A stretch of DNA of 64,000 bases from Kitasatospora humi (GCF_020907985.1 NZ_JAJJPA010000005.1:1-64000); one strand, 5' to 3'. Positions 1 to 7,987 are shown, counted from the first letter of the stretch. A program made the numbers and translations. Notes: generated by a model not told the origin, from the sequence alone.

Positions 1-1091
1 TCCTCGACCAGCAGTTTGTCGCGCAGTTGGGCGAGCGTGCGGGCCAGCAGGCGCGACACGTGCATCTGGGAGATGCCCACCTCGGCGGCGATCTGAGACT
101 GCGTCATGTTCCGGAAGAACCGCAGGACCAGGATCTTCTGCTCGCGCTGCGGAAGTTGGGCCAGCAGCGGCTTGAGCGACTCGCGGTACTCGACCCCCTC
201 CAGCGCCTCGTCGGTGGCGCCCAGGGTGTCCGCCACGGCCGGCGACTCGTCGTCGCTGTCCGGCACGTCCAGTGAGAGCGTGGAGTAGGCGTTGGCCGAC
301 TCCAGGCCCTCCAGCACGTCCTCCTCCGAGATGCCCAGGTGCTCGGCCAGCTCGTGCACCGTGGGGGAGCGGCCGTGCCGCTGGGAGAGCTCACTGGTCG
401 CGGTGGTCAGCGACAGCCGCAGCTCCTGCAGCCGGCGCGGCACCCGCACCGCCCAGCCCTTGTCCCGGAAGTGCCGCTTGATCTCGCCCACGATGGTCGG
501 CGTGGCGTAGGTGGAGAACTCCACCCCGCGCTCGTGGTCGAACCGGTCCACCGACTTGATCAGGCCGATGGTGGCCACCTGGGTCAGGTCGTCCAGCGGC
601 TCGCCCCGGTTGCGGAACCGCCGGGCCAGGTGCTCGACCAGCGGGATGTGCATCCGGACCAGTTGGTTGCGCAGCTCTACCCGCTCCGCGGAGCCCTCGG
701 GCAGCGTGGCCAGCTGGATGAACAGGGCCCGGGCCGCCTCCCGGTCCGGGGCCGCGGTCCGGTGCCGGTCGGCGCCCTGGGCGGGCAGCGCGGCCCGCAC
801 CGCCTCGGCCAGCTCCTCGTCCGCGTCCCGCACCGCCCCTCCCGCCTGCGGGTGGGCGTCGTCGGACGCCGGGTCCGGCGTCGGGTCGGTGGGCTGGCTC
901 ATCCGCTGGGCGTCCTTCGGGTCAGCGTCTCGGGAGGCGGGCTCCGGCTCGGGCCCGCCGGACTGCGCCGGGACGGTGGGGCGCCGGGCGGCCGCTGGGC
1001 GCGCGGCCGGGCCACCGTCGGACGGGACGTCCGTCGGCAGGCCGTCCACGGGCCGGGGCCCGACGGCGGAGTTGCGATCCAGATCACTCAC
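1..1091 (-). CDS. sigH: SigB/SigF-family RNA polymerase sigma factor (SigH-like), C-terminus cut by window
   Basis: Alternative sigma factor of the SigB/F/G group; it directs RNA polymerase to stress and developmental promoters. The frame runs from a GTG at 1091 to base 1 without a stop (363 codons). Residues 1 to about 110 are a Pro/Asp-rich extension. Region 2 follows (LDDLTQVATIGLIKSVDRFD, then EFSTYATPTIVGEIKRHFRD), then region 3, then the region 4 helix-turn-helix (MTQSQIAAEVGISQMHVSRL). It lies downstream of an RsbW-like anti-sigma gene on the same strand, with a strong hairpin between them. In S. coelicolor sigH is known to give several isoforms by alternative starts and processing; the long N-terminal extension with internal Met/Val codons fits that. 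The gene name rests on this context and is an inference. Confidence 0.9.
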   Translation of the reverse strand, partial: MSDLDRNSAVGPRPVDGLPTDVPSDGGPAARPAAARRPTVPAQSGGPEPEPASRDADPKDAQRMSQPTDPTPDPASDDAHPQAGGAVRDADEELAEAVRAALPAQGADRHRTAAPDREAARALFIQLATLPEGSAERVELRNQLVRMHIPLVEHLARRFRNRGEPLDDLTQVATIGLIKSVDRFDHERGVEFSTYATPTIVGEIKRHFRDKGWAVRVPRRLQELRLSLTTATSELSQRHGRSPTVHELAEHLGISEEDVLEGLESANAYSTLSLDVPDSDDESPAVADTLGATDEALEGVEYRESLKPLLAQLPQREQKILVLRFFRNMTQSQIAAEVGISQMHVSRLLARTLAQLRDKLLVE

Positions 1092-1156
1092 GGTGATCCC
1101 CCGTTCCGTTCCGGGAGTGCCCGGACCGCCGACGCGGCCGGGCCGTCACATCGATT

Positions 1157-1201
1157 GTTCCGCGACCCGGCCCCGTGACGGGAGTGACCGGGTCGCGGAA
1201 C
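1157..1201 (-). terminator. perfect 14-bp hairpin between anti-sigma and sigma genes
   Basis: Arms GTTCCGCGACCCGG (1157-1170) and CCGGGTCGCGGAAC (1188-1201) pair perfectly around a 17-base loop. It lies in the 192-bp gap between the anti-sigma stop and the sigma start. It may act as a partial terminator, or as a structure affecting sigma translation. There is no T-tract. Confidence 0.55.
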
Positions 1202-1283
1202 GTCCGGCCGCGGGCCGGACGCGCCGGTCGGTCCGGCCTCGCCCGGACGTTGCGGTTGGTCCGGCCCCGGGCCGGATCACGGT

Positions 1284-1706
1284 TCACGGCTGCAGCAGGG
1301 TTCCGCCGCGCTTCTTGCGCAGACTGATGCTGACCGTCTGGTCGTCGGCCACCGAGGACTCCACCTCGCCGGCCAGCGCCGAGAGCACCGTCCAGGCGAA
1401 GGTGTCCCGTTCCGGGGCCCGGCCGTCGGTGGTCGGCGCCGAGACGGTGACCCGCAGGGCGTCCCCGACCAGGCGGAACTCGCACGACAGCACCGATCCG
1501 GGCACCGCCTGCTGGAGCAGGATCGCGCAGGCCTCGTCCACCGCGATCCGCAGGTCCTCGATCTCGTCGAGAGTGAAGTCCAGCCGTGCCGCGAGACCGG
1601 CCGTGGCCGTCCGCAGCACCGAGAGGTACGCCCCCTGGGCCGGCAGCCGGACCTCCACGAAGTCGTTCGCCGCCGGCTCCTCGGGAGCGCCGTCGATCTG
1701 GGACAC
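1284..1706 (-). CDS. prsH: RsbW-like anti-sigma factor (serine-kinase ATPase fold)
   Basis: Anti-sigma factor of the RsbW/SpoIIAB type, expected to bind and hold the sigma factor encoded just downstream. The 140-residue protein shows the HATPase_c-like pattern LTLDEIEDLRIAVDEAC (here FTLDEIEDLRIAVDEACAIL), which carries the N-box region. The start is set at GTG 1706 because AGGAGG lies five bases upstream. A TTG at 1772 in the same frame would add 22 residues and has no ribosome site of that quality. In S. coelicolor the equivalent gene (prsH/ushX) precedes sigH, so the symbol is given by synteny. The gap to sigH holds a hairpin (1157-1201) that could make expression of the two unequal. Confidence 0.85.
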   Translation of the reverse strand: MSQIDGAPEEPAANDFVEVRLPAQGAYLSVLRTATAGLAARLDFTLDEIEDLRIAVDEACAILLQQAVPGSVLSCEFRLVGDALRVTVSAPTTDGRAPERDTFAWTVLSALAGEVESSVADDQTVSISLRKKRGGTLLQP

Positions 1707-1936
1707 CCTCACCTCCTGGGTGACGCGCTGTGCTTGGGCCGGGGCCTGGGCACGTTCTGTTGCATGGCTCAACTGCTTCGCCCCAACTGTCTTGAGGGGT
1801 GGTGCGGTACGTCCCGTGTCCTACCCAGCCTGGTGGCGACGACGCGGGCCGTCCGCCGAGACGTTACCGCGATCGGCCGAGAGATGTCGCGACCCGCGAC
1901 CCGATTCGCCCGCCCGGGGTCCATCGGGGGCGCTGG

Positions 1937-2413
1937 TCAGCCGCCGCCCAGCCCGCGCAGCGCGTCACCGGAAAGCCGGTGGACCGTCCACTCGTCCATC
2001 GGCTCGGCGCCCAGCGACTTGTAGAAGCCGACCGCCGGCTCGTTCCAGTCCAGTACGCTCCACTCGAACCGACTGTAGCCGCGCTCGACGGCGATCCGGG
2101 CCAGCTCGGTGAGCAGGGCCTTGCCGTACCCGCCGCCGCGGGCCCGCGGACGCACGTAGAGGTCCTCCAGGTAGATCCCGTGGGTGCCCGTCCAGGTCGA
2201 GAAGTTGCGGAACCAGAGCGCGAAGCCGACGGTCTCGCCGGTGGCGTCGTCCTCGGCGATCAGCCCGAAGACCGCGGGCGCCGGGCCGAACAGCGCCTCC
2301 CGCAGCTGCTCCTCGGTGGCCTTCGCCTCGGGCAGCGCCTGCTCGTAGTCGGCCAGTTCGCGGATCAGCTCGATGATGGTGGGTACGTCGTCGACGACTG
2401 CGTTCCGGATCAT
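1937..2413 (-). CDS. GNAT-family N-acetyltransferase (diamine-acetyltransferase-like)
   Basis: A 158-residue GNAT acetyltransferase, which transfers acetyl from acetyl-CoA to an amine. The N-terminus (IRNAVVDDVPTIIELIRELADYE) and the middle segment GIYLEDLYVRPRARGGGYGK, with the acetyl-CoA-binding R-x-x-G-x-G/A loop, resemble spermidine/spermine or thialysine acetyltransferases. WSVLDWNEPAVGFYKSLGAE is the typical C-terminal signature. The substrate cannot be told from sequence. It begins only 24 bp after the sodN stop and has a weak ribosome site of its own, so it is probably cotranscribed with sodN. Confidence 0.85.
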   Translation of the reverse strand: MIRNAVVDDVPTIIELIRELADYEQALPEAKATEEQLREALFGPAPAVFGLIAEDDATGETVGFALWFRNFSTWTGTHGIYLEDLYVRPRARGGGYGKALLTELARIAVERGYSRFEWSVLDWNEPAVGFYKSLGAEPMDEWTVHRLSGDALRGLGGG

Positions 2414-2437
2414 GCCGCCGAGGACGCGCGAGCGGGC

Positions 2438-2833
2438 TCAGGCCTTCTTGGTCTCCCAGAAGATCTTGTCGATCTCGGCGATCAGGTCGAGCAGGGCCTG
2501 GCCGGTGGCCGGGTCGTTGGACGCCTTGGTGGCCGAGGCGGCCTTCAGGGCGCGGTTGAACAGGTCGTGCAGCTCCGGGTACTTCTCGAAGTGCGGGGCC
2601 TTGAAGTAGTCGCTCCACAGCACCGACAGGTGGTGCTTGACGGCCTCGGCGCGCTGCTCCTTGATGATGATGGCGCGCGTGCGGAAGCCGGCGTCCTCGT
2701 TGGCCTGGTACTTCTCCTGAGTGGCCTTCACCGACTCGGCCTCGATCCGGGCCTGGGCCGGGTCGTAGACACCGCAGGGCAGGTCGCAGTGGGCGTGAGC
2801 GGTGACCCGCGGCGCAAACAGACGAGAGAACAT
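2438..2833 (-). CDS. sodN: nickel-containing superoxide dismutase
   Basis: Cytosolic nickel superoxide dismutase, which disproportionates superoxide to oxygen and hydrogen peroxide. The 131-residue precursor has a 14-residue leader ending before H15. The nickel hook HCDLPCGVYDPAQA gives mature His1, Cys2 and Cys6 (H15, C16, C20 here), the complete nickel-ligand set. The length fits a 117-residue mature enzyme. AAGGA lies upstream of the ATG at 2833 and a good -10 box (TAATCT, complement of 2867-2872) upstream of that. The protease gene for leader removal, sodX, is divergent. In Streptomyces sodN is induced by nickel; I saw no Nur box that I could defend. Confidence 0.97.
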   Translation of the reverse strand: MFSRLFAPRVTAHAHCDLPCGVYDPAQARIEAESVKATQEKYQANEDAGFRTRAIIIKEQRAEAVKHHLSVLWSDYFKAPHFEKYPELHDLFNRALKAASATKASNDPATGQALLDLIAEIDKIFWETKKA

Positions 2834-2866
2834 GGGAGTCCTTCCTTAGATCGTCTTCCCGCGCCG

Positions 2867-2872
2867 AGATTA
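2867..2872 (-). promoter_or_regulatory. sodN -10 box
   Basis: TAATCT on the minus strand, about 34 bp before the sodN ATG. No clear -35 is visible. The 220-bp divergent sodN/sodX gap is the place to look for metal-responsive control. Confidence 0.45.
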
Positions 2873-3052
2873 CCCCGCCGGATGCGGGATCTCATGGTTG
2901 GGACGGGGTCCTAAGGCAAAAGGCCGATTCGGAACCGGTCGATAACGGGCACACGTTGTCGATGCGGGATGCTTTCCCTGGAACGGGTGACGGTGCTCGG
3001 CACGTTCCTGACATTGCCCGACGGGACGTGGCACGACGAGGAGGTGGGCAGC

Positions 3053-3532
3053 ATGGCGGCACTGCGGCGGCGCGACACTGACGCAGGCCCAGAACCCGTG
3101 GTCCGCACGGGTGGCGGACTCTTGCCGTTCGGACTGGTCGACGTGGACGGGCCCTCGATGGTCCCGACCCTGTACGACGGCGACAAGGTGGTGGTGAAGT
3201 ACGGCGCCCGGATCCGCGCCGGCGCGGTCGTGCTGGTCCGCCATCCGATGCGCCAGGACCTGCTGGTGGTCAAGCGCGCCGCCGAACGGCGCGCCAAGGG
3301 CTGGTGGCTGCTGTCGGACAATCAGTTCCTGGGCAACGACAGCCGGGACTTCGGCGCCGTGCCCCAGGAGCTGGTGCTCGGCCGGGTGCTGCTGCGGGTC
3401 AGCCCCAGCGTGGGGTGGCTGGCCCCGGCCCACTGGCTGGAGCGGCTGCTGTGCCGCTGGCCGCTGGGCCGGGTGCCGGGGCTGGCGGCCCGGTTGGGGG
3501 TGTTCCGGGGCCGGCTCAGTCCGTCGCGCTAG
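3053..3532 (+). CDS. sodX: nickel-SOD maturation protease (S26 signal-peptidase type)
   Basis: Peptidase family S26 protein expected to cut the SodN leader so the nickel hook can form. The 159-residue protein has the Ser catalytic motif DGPSMVPTL (S35) and the Lys motif LLVVKRAAE (K74), followed by LLSDNQFLGNDSRDFGAV, the SNDS-type box of the family. No N-terminal membrane segment is seen, as expected for the cytosolic SodX type. GAGGAGG precedes the ATG at 3053, which decides this start over an upstream in-frame ATG at 2969. Its last 17 bp overlap the tail of the convergent CGNR gene. Confidence 0.93.
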   Translation: MAALRRRDTDAGPEPVVRTGGGLLPFGLVDVDGPSMVPTLYDGDKVVVKYGARIRAGAVVLVRHPMRQDLLVVKRAAERRAKGWWLLSDNQFLGNDSRDFGAVPQELVLGRVLLRVSPSVGWLAPAHWLERLLCRWPLGRVPGLAARLGVFRGRLSPSR

Positions 3533-4145
3533 CGGCCCGGGCCTGCTCGGAGTCGGCCGGGGCCGGCTGCGCCGCCTGGGCGGCTTCCGCCCGCTTGCGC
3601 GCCCGGTAGGCCGCCACGTTGGCCCGGGTCGCGCAGCGGTCCGAGCAGTACCGCCGGGAGCGGTTGGTCGAGGTGTCCAGGTAGGCGTTGCGGCACGGCG
3701 TCGCCTGGCAGATGCCCAGCCGGTCCGCGCCCAGCTCGGTCAGGTGGATGGCCAGGCCCATGCAGGCCACCGCGGCGAAGTTGGCGACGGCGCTGGGCGC
3801 GTTGTCGGCCAGGTGCAGGTGCCAGCGGGGGCGGCCGCTCTCGTCGAGGTAGTCGTGCCCCGAGATCTGGGGGCTGACCGGGTAGTCGGCGAGCAGCCCG
3901 TTGAGCAGGCCGACCGCCACCAGCTCGTGACCGGCGGCGGCCTCCTCGAAGACGGCCCGCAGCCGGCTCCGCAGCTCCCGCATCAGCGGCACGTCGTCCG
4001 GGCCGGTGAGCAGGGCGGCACCGGACTCGGGGTAGCTGAAGAGGCCGCGCACGGCATCCACGCTGACCAGCGAGTCGGTGCCGCGCTCCGGCTCCTCGCT
4101 GTTGACCAGCCGGACGGCGTAATCGGCGTAACTGGAGAGCTCCAC
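3516..4145 (-). CDS. CGNR zinc-finger / ABATE-domain regulator
   Basis: Predicted DNA-binding protein of 209 residues. The first ~130 residues match the ABATE (stress-induced transcription regulator) domain. The C-terminus is the CGNR zinc finger, with four Cys ligands in CQATPCRNAYLDT and RRYCSDRCATRANVAAYRAR. The usual CGNR tetrad reads CATR here, a common variant. The start is GTG 4145 behind GGAGGA. Longer in-frame readings to 4550 run through non-coding DNA and a transporter fragment and are rejected. The targets are unknown. Confidence 0.85.
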   Translation of the reverse strand: MELSSYADYAVRLVNSEEPERGTDSLVSVDAVRGLFSYPESGAALLTGPDDVPLMRELRSRLRAVFEEAAAGHELVAVGLLNGLLADYPVSPQISGHDYLDESGRPRWHLHLADNAPSAVANFAAVACMGLAIHLTELGADRLGICQATPCRNAYLDTSTNRSRRYCSDRCATRANVAAYRARKRAEAAQAAQPAPADSEQARAASATD

Positions 4146-4284
4146 GGGTCCTCCGAGGGAGCGGTAACGGGTGAGTCGCCTCAAGCCTATTACGCCGTTC
4201 GGGTTCCGGGCACTGCGGAGGACTCTGGTCAGAGGACCTTGGAGAACGCCCTGGTCCTCTCGTGCCGCGGATCGGTGAGCACCC

Positions 4285-4437
4285 GACGTCCATGCCCTGG
4301 ATGCGGCCGCTGTCGTCCTTGAACTCGTCGGGCGCGTAGGAGGCGTCGACACCGACCACCAGCTTGCCGCTGGGCTTGACCGCGGCCGGGACCTGGGCGG
4401 CCGGCGTGGGGACGGCGGTCGGATCGGGGATCGAGCC
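4285..4437 (-). pseudogene. fragment of a family-3 amino-acid ABC solute-binding protein
   Basis: Minus-strand translation after a TGA at 4438-4440 gives about 50 residues. They include SGKLVVGVDASYAPDEF followed by KDDSGRIQGMDV, the start of the mature domain of polar-amino-acid binding lipoproteins, with a Pro/Ala/Thr linker before it. The homology stops abruptly after GMDV, where the family continues with D-L. No lipobox, start codon or remaining domain is present. It is a relic of a lost or rearranged transporter gene. Confidence 0.7.
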
Positions 4438-4990
4438 TCAGGCGGACTGCCGCGGTGACTGTGAGTGAGCGGTTGGGCCCACCCTCCGCCGAGGTGGTGC
4501 AGGAGACGGTCCCACCGCCGAACCCTTGAGCCGAGCACCAGTGCGGTCAAAAATGCGTAGAGGGAGCCGCTCGCCCGGGCGCGTTCCGCCTGGACGGATC
4601 CTCGGCGGCGGTCCGTTCCCGCCCGTCGGCAGACGTGGTCTTCGTCTCTCCGGGCCGGTCTGCCGGGCTTCGGGGCACTGTGTCAGAATCACCTATCGGG
4701 TGACCCCCGATACCAGCCAGTAACCGCCGGCTCGCCACAGAGCCGGGGTGTCGAGGACCGGAAGTCGACGACGCCGACTCCGTATCCGCGGCACCGAAGC
4801 GTCGTTCGGACCGCAGCGCGCAGCTGCATCCCCAAAAAATCCCTCATACGAGGGCGACCCGCTGGCGGCCGCCCGACCACCCGGCTCCGGGCCCGCTCGC
4901 GCGAGTCCCCGGTGTTTCAGCATCCCCCGGAACGGTCACCGGCCATCGGCTGCTCGCCCTCGCTGATCTACTAATGACGAAGAGGTCATC
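4438..4990. other. gene-free stretch upstream of malic enzyme
   Basis: About 550 bp with no supportable gene on either strand; the short frames here lack coding-type codon use. It should carry the promoter of the malic enzyme gene. A run of A and T around 4830-4850 (cccaaaaaatccctcatacg) stands out from the GC-rich surroundings. I recognise no riboswitch. Confidence 0.5.
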
Positions 4991-6187
4991 GTGGCAGCGG
5001 AGATCATTCACCCCCGTTCCTCGGATCCCGAGGATCCGGTCGACGCCGTGTTCGCACTCCATCGGGGCGGCAAGATGGCGGTCGCCGCGACCGTGCCGGT
5101 GCGCGACGCGGACGACCTGTCCCTCGCCTACACCCCGGGAGTGGCCCGGGTCTGCACTGCCATCGCCGAGCAGCCGGAGCTCGTCCACGACTACACCTGG
5201 GTGGCCAACACGGTCGCGGTGGTCACCGACGGCACCGCCGTGCTGGGCCTGGGCGACATCGGCCCGGCAGCCTCGCTCCCGGTGATGGAGGGCAAGGCCA
5301 TCCTGTTCAAGCAGTTCGGCGGTGTCGACGCGGTGCCGATCGCGCTGGACTGCACGGACGTCGACGAGATCGTCGAGACCGTGATCCGGTTGGCCCCGTC
5401 GTTCGGCGGCGTCAACCTGGAGGACATCTCGGCGCCGCGTTGCTTCGAGATCGAGCGCCGCCTCCAGGAGGCGCTGGACATCCCGGTCTTCCACGACGAC
5501 CAGCACGGCACCGCGATCGTCACCACCGCCGCCCTGTGGAACGCGGCCCGGGTGACCGACCGGAAGATCGGCGACCTGCGGGCCGTGATCTCCGGCGCCG
5601 GCGCGGCCGGCATCGCGATCGCCAAGATGCTGGTGGCCGCCGGGATCGGCGACGTGGCGCTGTGCGACCGCCGCGGCGTGGTCCACCAGGGGCGCGCCGA
5701 CCTCACCGACGTCAAGGCCGAGATCGCCGCGCTCACCAACAAGAGCGGCAAGACCGGCTCGCTGGCCGACGCGCTGGCCGGCGCCGACGTCTTCATCGGC
5801 GTCTCCGGCGGCACCGTGCCGGAGGAGGTCGTGGCCACCATGGCACCGGGCTGCTTCATCTTCGCGATGGCCAACCCCAACCCGGAGATCCACCCCGAGG
5901 TCGCCCACAAGTACGCCTCGGTGGTCGCCACCGGCCGCTCCGACTTCCCCAACCAGATCAACAACGTGCTGGCCTTCCCCGGCATCTTCGCCGGTGCGCT
6001 CTCGGTGCGGGCCTCGCGCATCTCCGAGGGCATGAAGCTGGCCGCCGCCGAGGCCCTGGCCGGCGTGGTGGCCGAGGAGCTGACGCCGCAGAAGGTGATC
6101 CCCTCGCCGTTCGACGCGCGAGTGGCGCCTGCGGTGAGCAAGGCGGTCGCCGAAGCCGCCCGCCACGAGGGCGTCGCCCGGATCTGA
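4991..6187 (+). CDS. NAD(P)-dependent malic enzyme
   Basis: Converts malate to pyruvate and CO2 with reduction of NAD(P), linking the TCA cycle to pyruvate. The 398-residue length is the short bacterial form without a phosphotransacetylase domain. Motifs: LSLAYTPGVARVCTAI with the catalytic Tyr, GDIGPAASLPVMEGKAILFK with the catalytic Lys, metal-site segment NLEDISAPRCFEIE, FHDDQHGTAIV, the dinucleotide-binding GAGAAGIAIAKML, and the C-terminal SDFPNQINNVLAFPGIF. The start is GTG 4991 behind GAAGAGG. S. coelicolor has an NAD-malic enzyme at the equivalent place. Confidence 0.95.
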   Translation: MAAEIIHPRSSDPEDPVDAVFALHRGGKMAVAATVPVRDADDLSLAYTPGVARVCTAIAEQPELVHDYTWVANTVAVVTDGTAVLGLGDIGPAASLPVMEGKAILFKQFGGVDAVPIALDCTDVDEIVETVIRLAPSFGGVNLEDISAPRCFEIERRLQEALDIPVFHDDQHGTAIVTTAALWNAARVTDRKIGDLRAVISGAGAAGIAIAKMLVAAGIGDVALCDRRGVVHQGRADLTDVKAEIAALTNKSGKTGSLADALAGADVFIGVSGGTVPEEVVATMAPGCFIFAMANPNPEIHPEVAHKYASVVATGRSDFPNQINNVLAFPGIFAGALSVRASRISEGMKLAAAEALAGVVAEELTPQKVIPSPFDARVAPAVSKAVAEAARHEGVARI

Positions 6188-6281
6188 CGATCCGACGAGC
6201 TGACACCCGGTTGGCAGCGGGCCCGGGACACGCGGTGGAGGTCACACTCCGGCGTGGTTCCGGGCCCCGCCCGTCGGCGGC

Positions 6282-6294
6282 TAGTGTCCGGACC
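6282..6294 (+). promoter_or_regulatory. leaderless-type -10 box of the dehydrogenase gene
   Basis: TAGTGT (6282-6287) lies exactly seven bases before ATG 6295, and no ribosome site is present. This fits transcription beginning at the start codon. Confidence 0.6.
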
Positions 6295-7257
6295 ATGTTC
6301 GCCGCCTACGCCGCCCGCATCGACCCCGACGATCCCCTGACCGGACTCGAACTCGGGGAGCTCCCCGAGCCCGAGGCGCGCCCGGGCTGGAGCGTGGTGA
6401 CCGTCAAGGCCGCCTCGCTCAACCACCACGACCTCTGGTCGCTGCGCGGCGTGGGACTGCCCGCCGAGCGGCTGCCGATGATCCTGGGCTGCGACGCCGC
6501 CGGGATCGACGAGCACGGCAACGAGGTGGTCATCCACTCGGTGATCGGCCAGAGCGGCCACGGGGTCGGCCCCGACGAACCGCGCTCCATCCTGACCGAG
6601 CGCTACCAGGGCACCTTCGCCCAGCGGGTCGCGGTGCCCACCTGGAACCTGCTGCCCAAGCCGGCCGAGCTCTCCTTCGAGGAGGCCGCCTGCCTGCCCA
6701 CCGCCTGGCTCACGGCCTACCGGATGCTCTTCACCAACGCCGGCGTGGCGCCGGGCCAGACCGTGCTGGTGCAGGGCGCCGGCGGCGGGGTGGCCACCGC
6801 GCTGATCGTCCTGGGCAAGGCCGCCGGCCTGCGGGTCTGGGTCACCGGGCGGGACGCGGCCAAGCGGGACCGGGCGCTCGCGCTGGGTGCCGACGCGGTC
6901 TTCGAGAGCGGTGCCCGGCTGCCCGAGCGGGTGCACGCGGTGCTGGAGACGGTCGGCGCGGCCACCTGGTCGCACTCGGTCAAGGCGCTGCGCCCCGGCG
7001 GCATCATCGTCATCTCCGGCGCCACCTCCGGGCCGAACCCCAAGGCCGCCGAGCTGAACCGGATCTTCTTCCTGGAACTCAAGGTGGTGGGCTCCACCAT
7101 GGGCACCAAGGAGGAGCTGGCCGGACTGCTCTCGCTCTGCGCCACCACCGGCATCCGCCCGGTGATCGATGCCGTCCACCCGCTCACCGAGGCCCGCGAC
7201 GCCTTCGCCCGCCTGGCCAAGGGCGACGTCTTCGGCAAGCTGGTGCTGCAGCCCTGA
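6295..7257 (+). CDS. zinc-type alcohol dehydrogenase / quinone-oxidoreductase-like protein (MDR family)
   Basis: Medium-chain dehydrogenase/reductase of 320 residues, probably NADPH-dependent. The N-terminal GroES-like domain shows VKAASLNHHDLWSLRGVG and LGCDAAGIDEHGNEV. The nucleotide-binding fold shows VLVQGAGGGVATALIVLGKAAG. The catalytic-zinc Cys and the usual G-H-E motif are not evident, so it is closer to zinc-independent quinone-reductase-type members. The substrate is unknown. It follows malic enzyme by 107 bp but appears to have its own leaderless promoter (TAGTGT at 6282). Confidence 0.88.
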   Translation: MFAAYAARIDPDDPLTGLELGELPEPEARPGWSVVTVKAASLNHHDLWSLRGVGLPAERLPMILGCDAAGIDEHGNEVVIHSVIGQSGHGVGPDEPRSILTERYQGTFAQRVAVPTWNLLPKPAELSFEEAACLPTAWLTAYRMLFTNAGVAPGQTVLVQGAGGGVATALIVLGKAAGLRVWVTGRDAAKRDRALALGADAVFESGARLPERVHAVLETVGAATWSHSVKALRPGGIIVISGATSGPNPKAAELNRIFFLELKVVGSTMGTKEELAGLLSLCATTGIRPVIDAVHPLTEARDAFARLAKGDVFGKLVLQP

Positions 7258-7267
7258 CACCGGGCCG

Positions 7268-7310
7268 GTCCGAGCGCCGGCGAGGTTCGAGCGCCGGCGA
7301 GGTCCGAGCG
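7268..7310. repeat. 17-bp tandem direct repeat
   Basis: GTCCGAGCGCCGGCGAG (7268-7284) is followed directly by GTTCGAGCGCCGGCGAG (7285-7301) and a partial third copy GTCCGAGCG (7302-7310). It lies between the convergent dehydrogenase and Uma2 genes and ends in an inverted GAGCGGCGCTC. Confidence 0.75.
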
Positions 7311-7323
7311 GCGCTCGGGCCGG

Positions 7324-7902
7324 TCAGGCCGACGGGTAGCGGACCAGGTCGGCGGTGTCGAAGGTCCACTGGCCCGCCGGCACCGGCTCGCCGAAGGCGT
7401 AGGGGATCGAGGAGCGGTAGCGCAGGCCGTCGGGGCCCTCCTTGGGCTCACTGTGCACGGTGACGCTGCCGTTGCGCGGATCCACCACGACGTAGACGGG
7501 GACGCCCATGCGCGGGTAGTCCTCCAGCTTCTCGCGCAGGTCGTTGTTCGGATTCCGGGGGGACACCACCTCGGCGACGAGCAGCAGGCGGCGGGAGTCG
7601 GCCTTCCGTTGGCTGTGGTCGAGATCGGCCTCCGCGATCGCCATCAGGTCCGGTACCTTGCTGAGCCCGGTGACGGGGTCCTCGGCGTCGGTGCCGTTGA
7701 TGGCGAAGACGTGCGGGGTCTGCGCCTCGATCTGCCGGCGCAGTACCCGGACGTTGACTCCGTGCGGAAGGCTGGGGCTCCTCATCACGAAGGAGATCTG
7801 CCCCTCGGCGATCTCGACCTTCCAGCCGTCCTCCAAGCGCTCCGCGAAATCGGCGAGTTGATCGGCGACCTGGCGCAAGCGGCGGATCTCGTCGGGGTCC
7901 AT
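7324..7902 (-). CDS. Uma2-family (DUF820) PD-(D/E)xK nuclease-like protein
   Basis: A 192-residue member of the Uma2 family, a restriction-endonuclease-like fold common in Streptomyces and cyanobacteria, with no established role. The nuclease core shows the Asp in KVPDLMAIAEADLD, the Glu in LLLVAEVVSPRNPNND and the Lys in LREKLEDYPRMGVPVYVVVD, so the catalytic triad looks intact. The start is ATG 7902 behind AGGAGAG. It stands alone between terminators and no toxin-antitoxin partner is adjacent. Confidence 0.85.
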   Translation of the reverse strand: MDPDEIRRLRQVADQLADFAERLEDGWKVEIAEGQISFVMRSPSLPHGVNVRVLRRQIEAQTPHVFAINGTDAEDPVTGLSKVPDLMAIAEADLDHSQRKADSRRLLLVAEVVSPRNPNNDLREKLEDYPRMGVPVYVVVDPRNGSVTVHSEPKEGPDGLRYRSSIPYAFGEPVPAGQWTFDTADLVRYPSA

Positions 7903-7941
7903 CGGTGCTCTCCTCGCGGGTGGGAGTCTCCTCCGAGCATG

Positions 7942-7980
7942 CCGGGTGGGGCGGTCGGAGTTCCCGACCGCCCCACCCGG
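7942..7980 (-). terminator. terminator of the DUF4097-padR operon
   Basis: Perfect 17-bp arms CCGGGTGGGGCGGTCGG (7942-7958) and its complement (7964-7980) around the loop AGTTC. It lies seven bases past the padR stop and before the Uma2 start. Confidence 0.85.
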
Positions 7981-7987
7981 TCGCCCG

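Noticed and set aside
1821..1826. GGGTAG (minus strand) as a SigH/SigB-type -10 before the anti-sigma gene
   Set aside because: No GTTT-type -35 at the right distance, so autoregulation by the sigma factor could not be supported.
3516..4550. 344-residue version of the CGNR regulator
   Set aside because: The first 135 residues come from non-coding DNA; GTG 4145 has a good ribosome site and begins the conserved domain.
5191..7260. 689-residue open frame antisense to malic enzyme and the dehydrogenase
   Set aside because: Crosses an intergenic region with no change in composition and matches no family; shadow.
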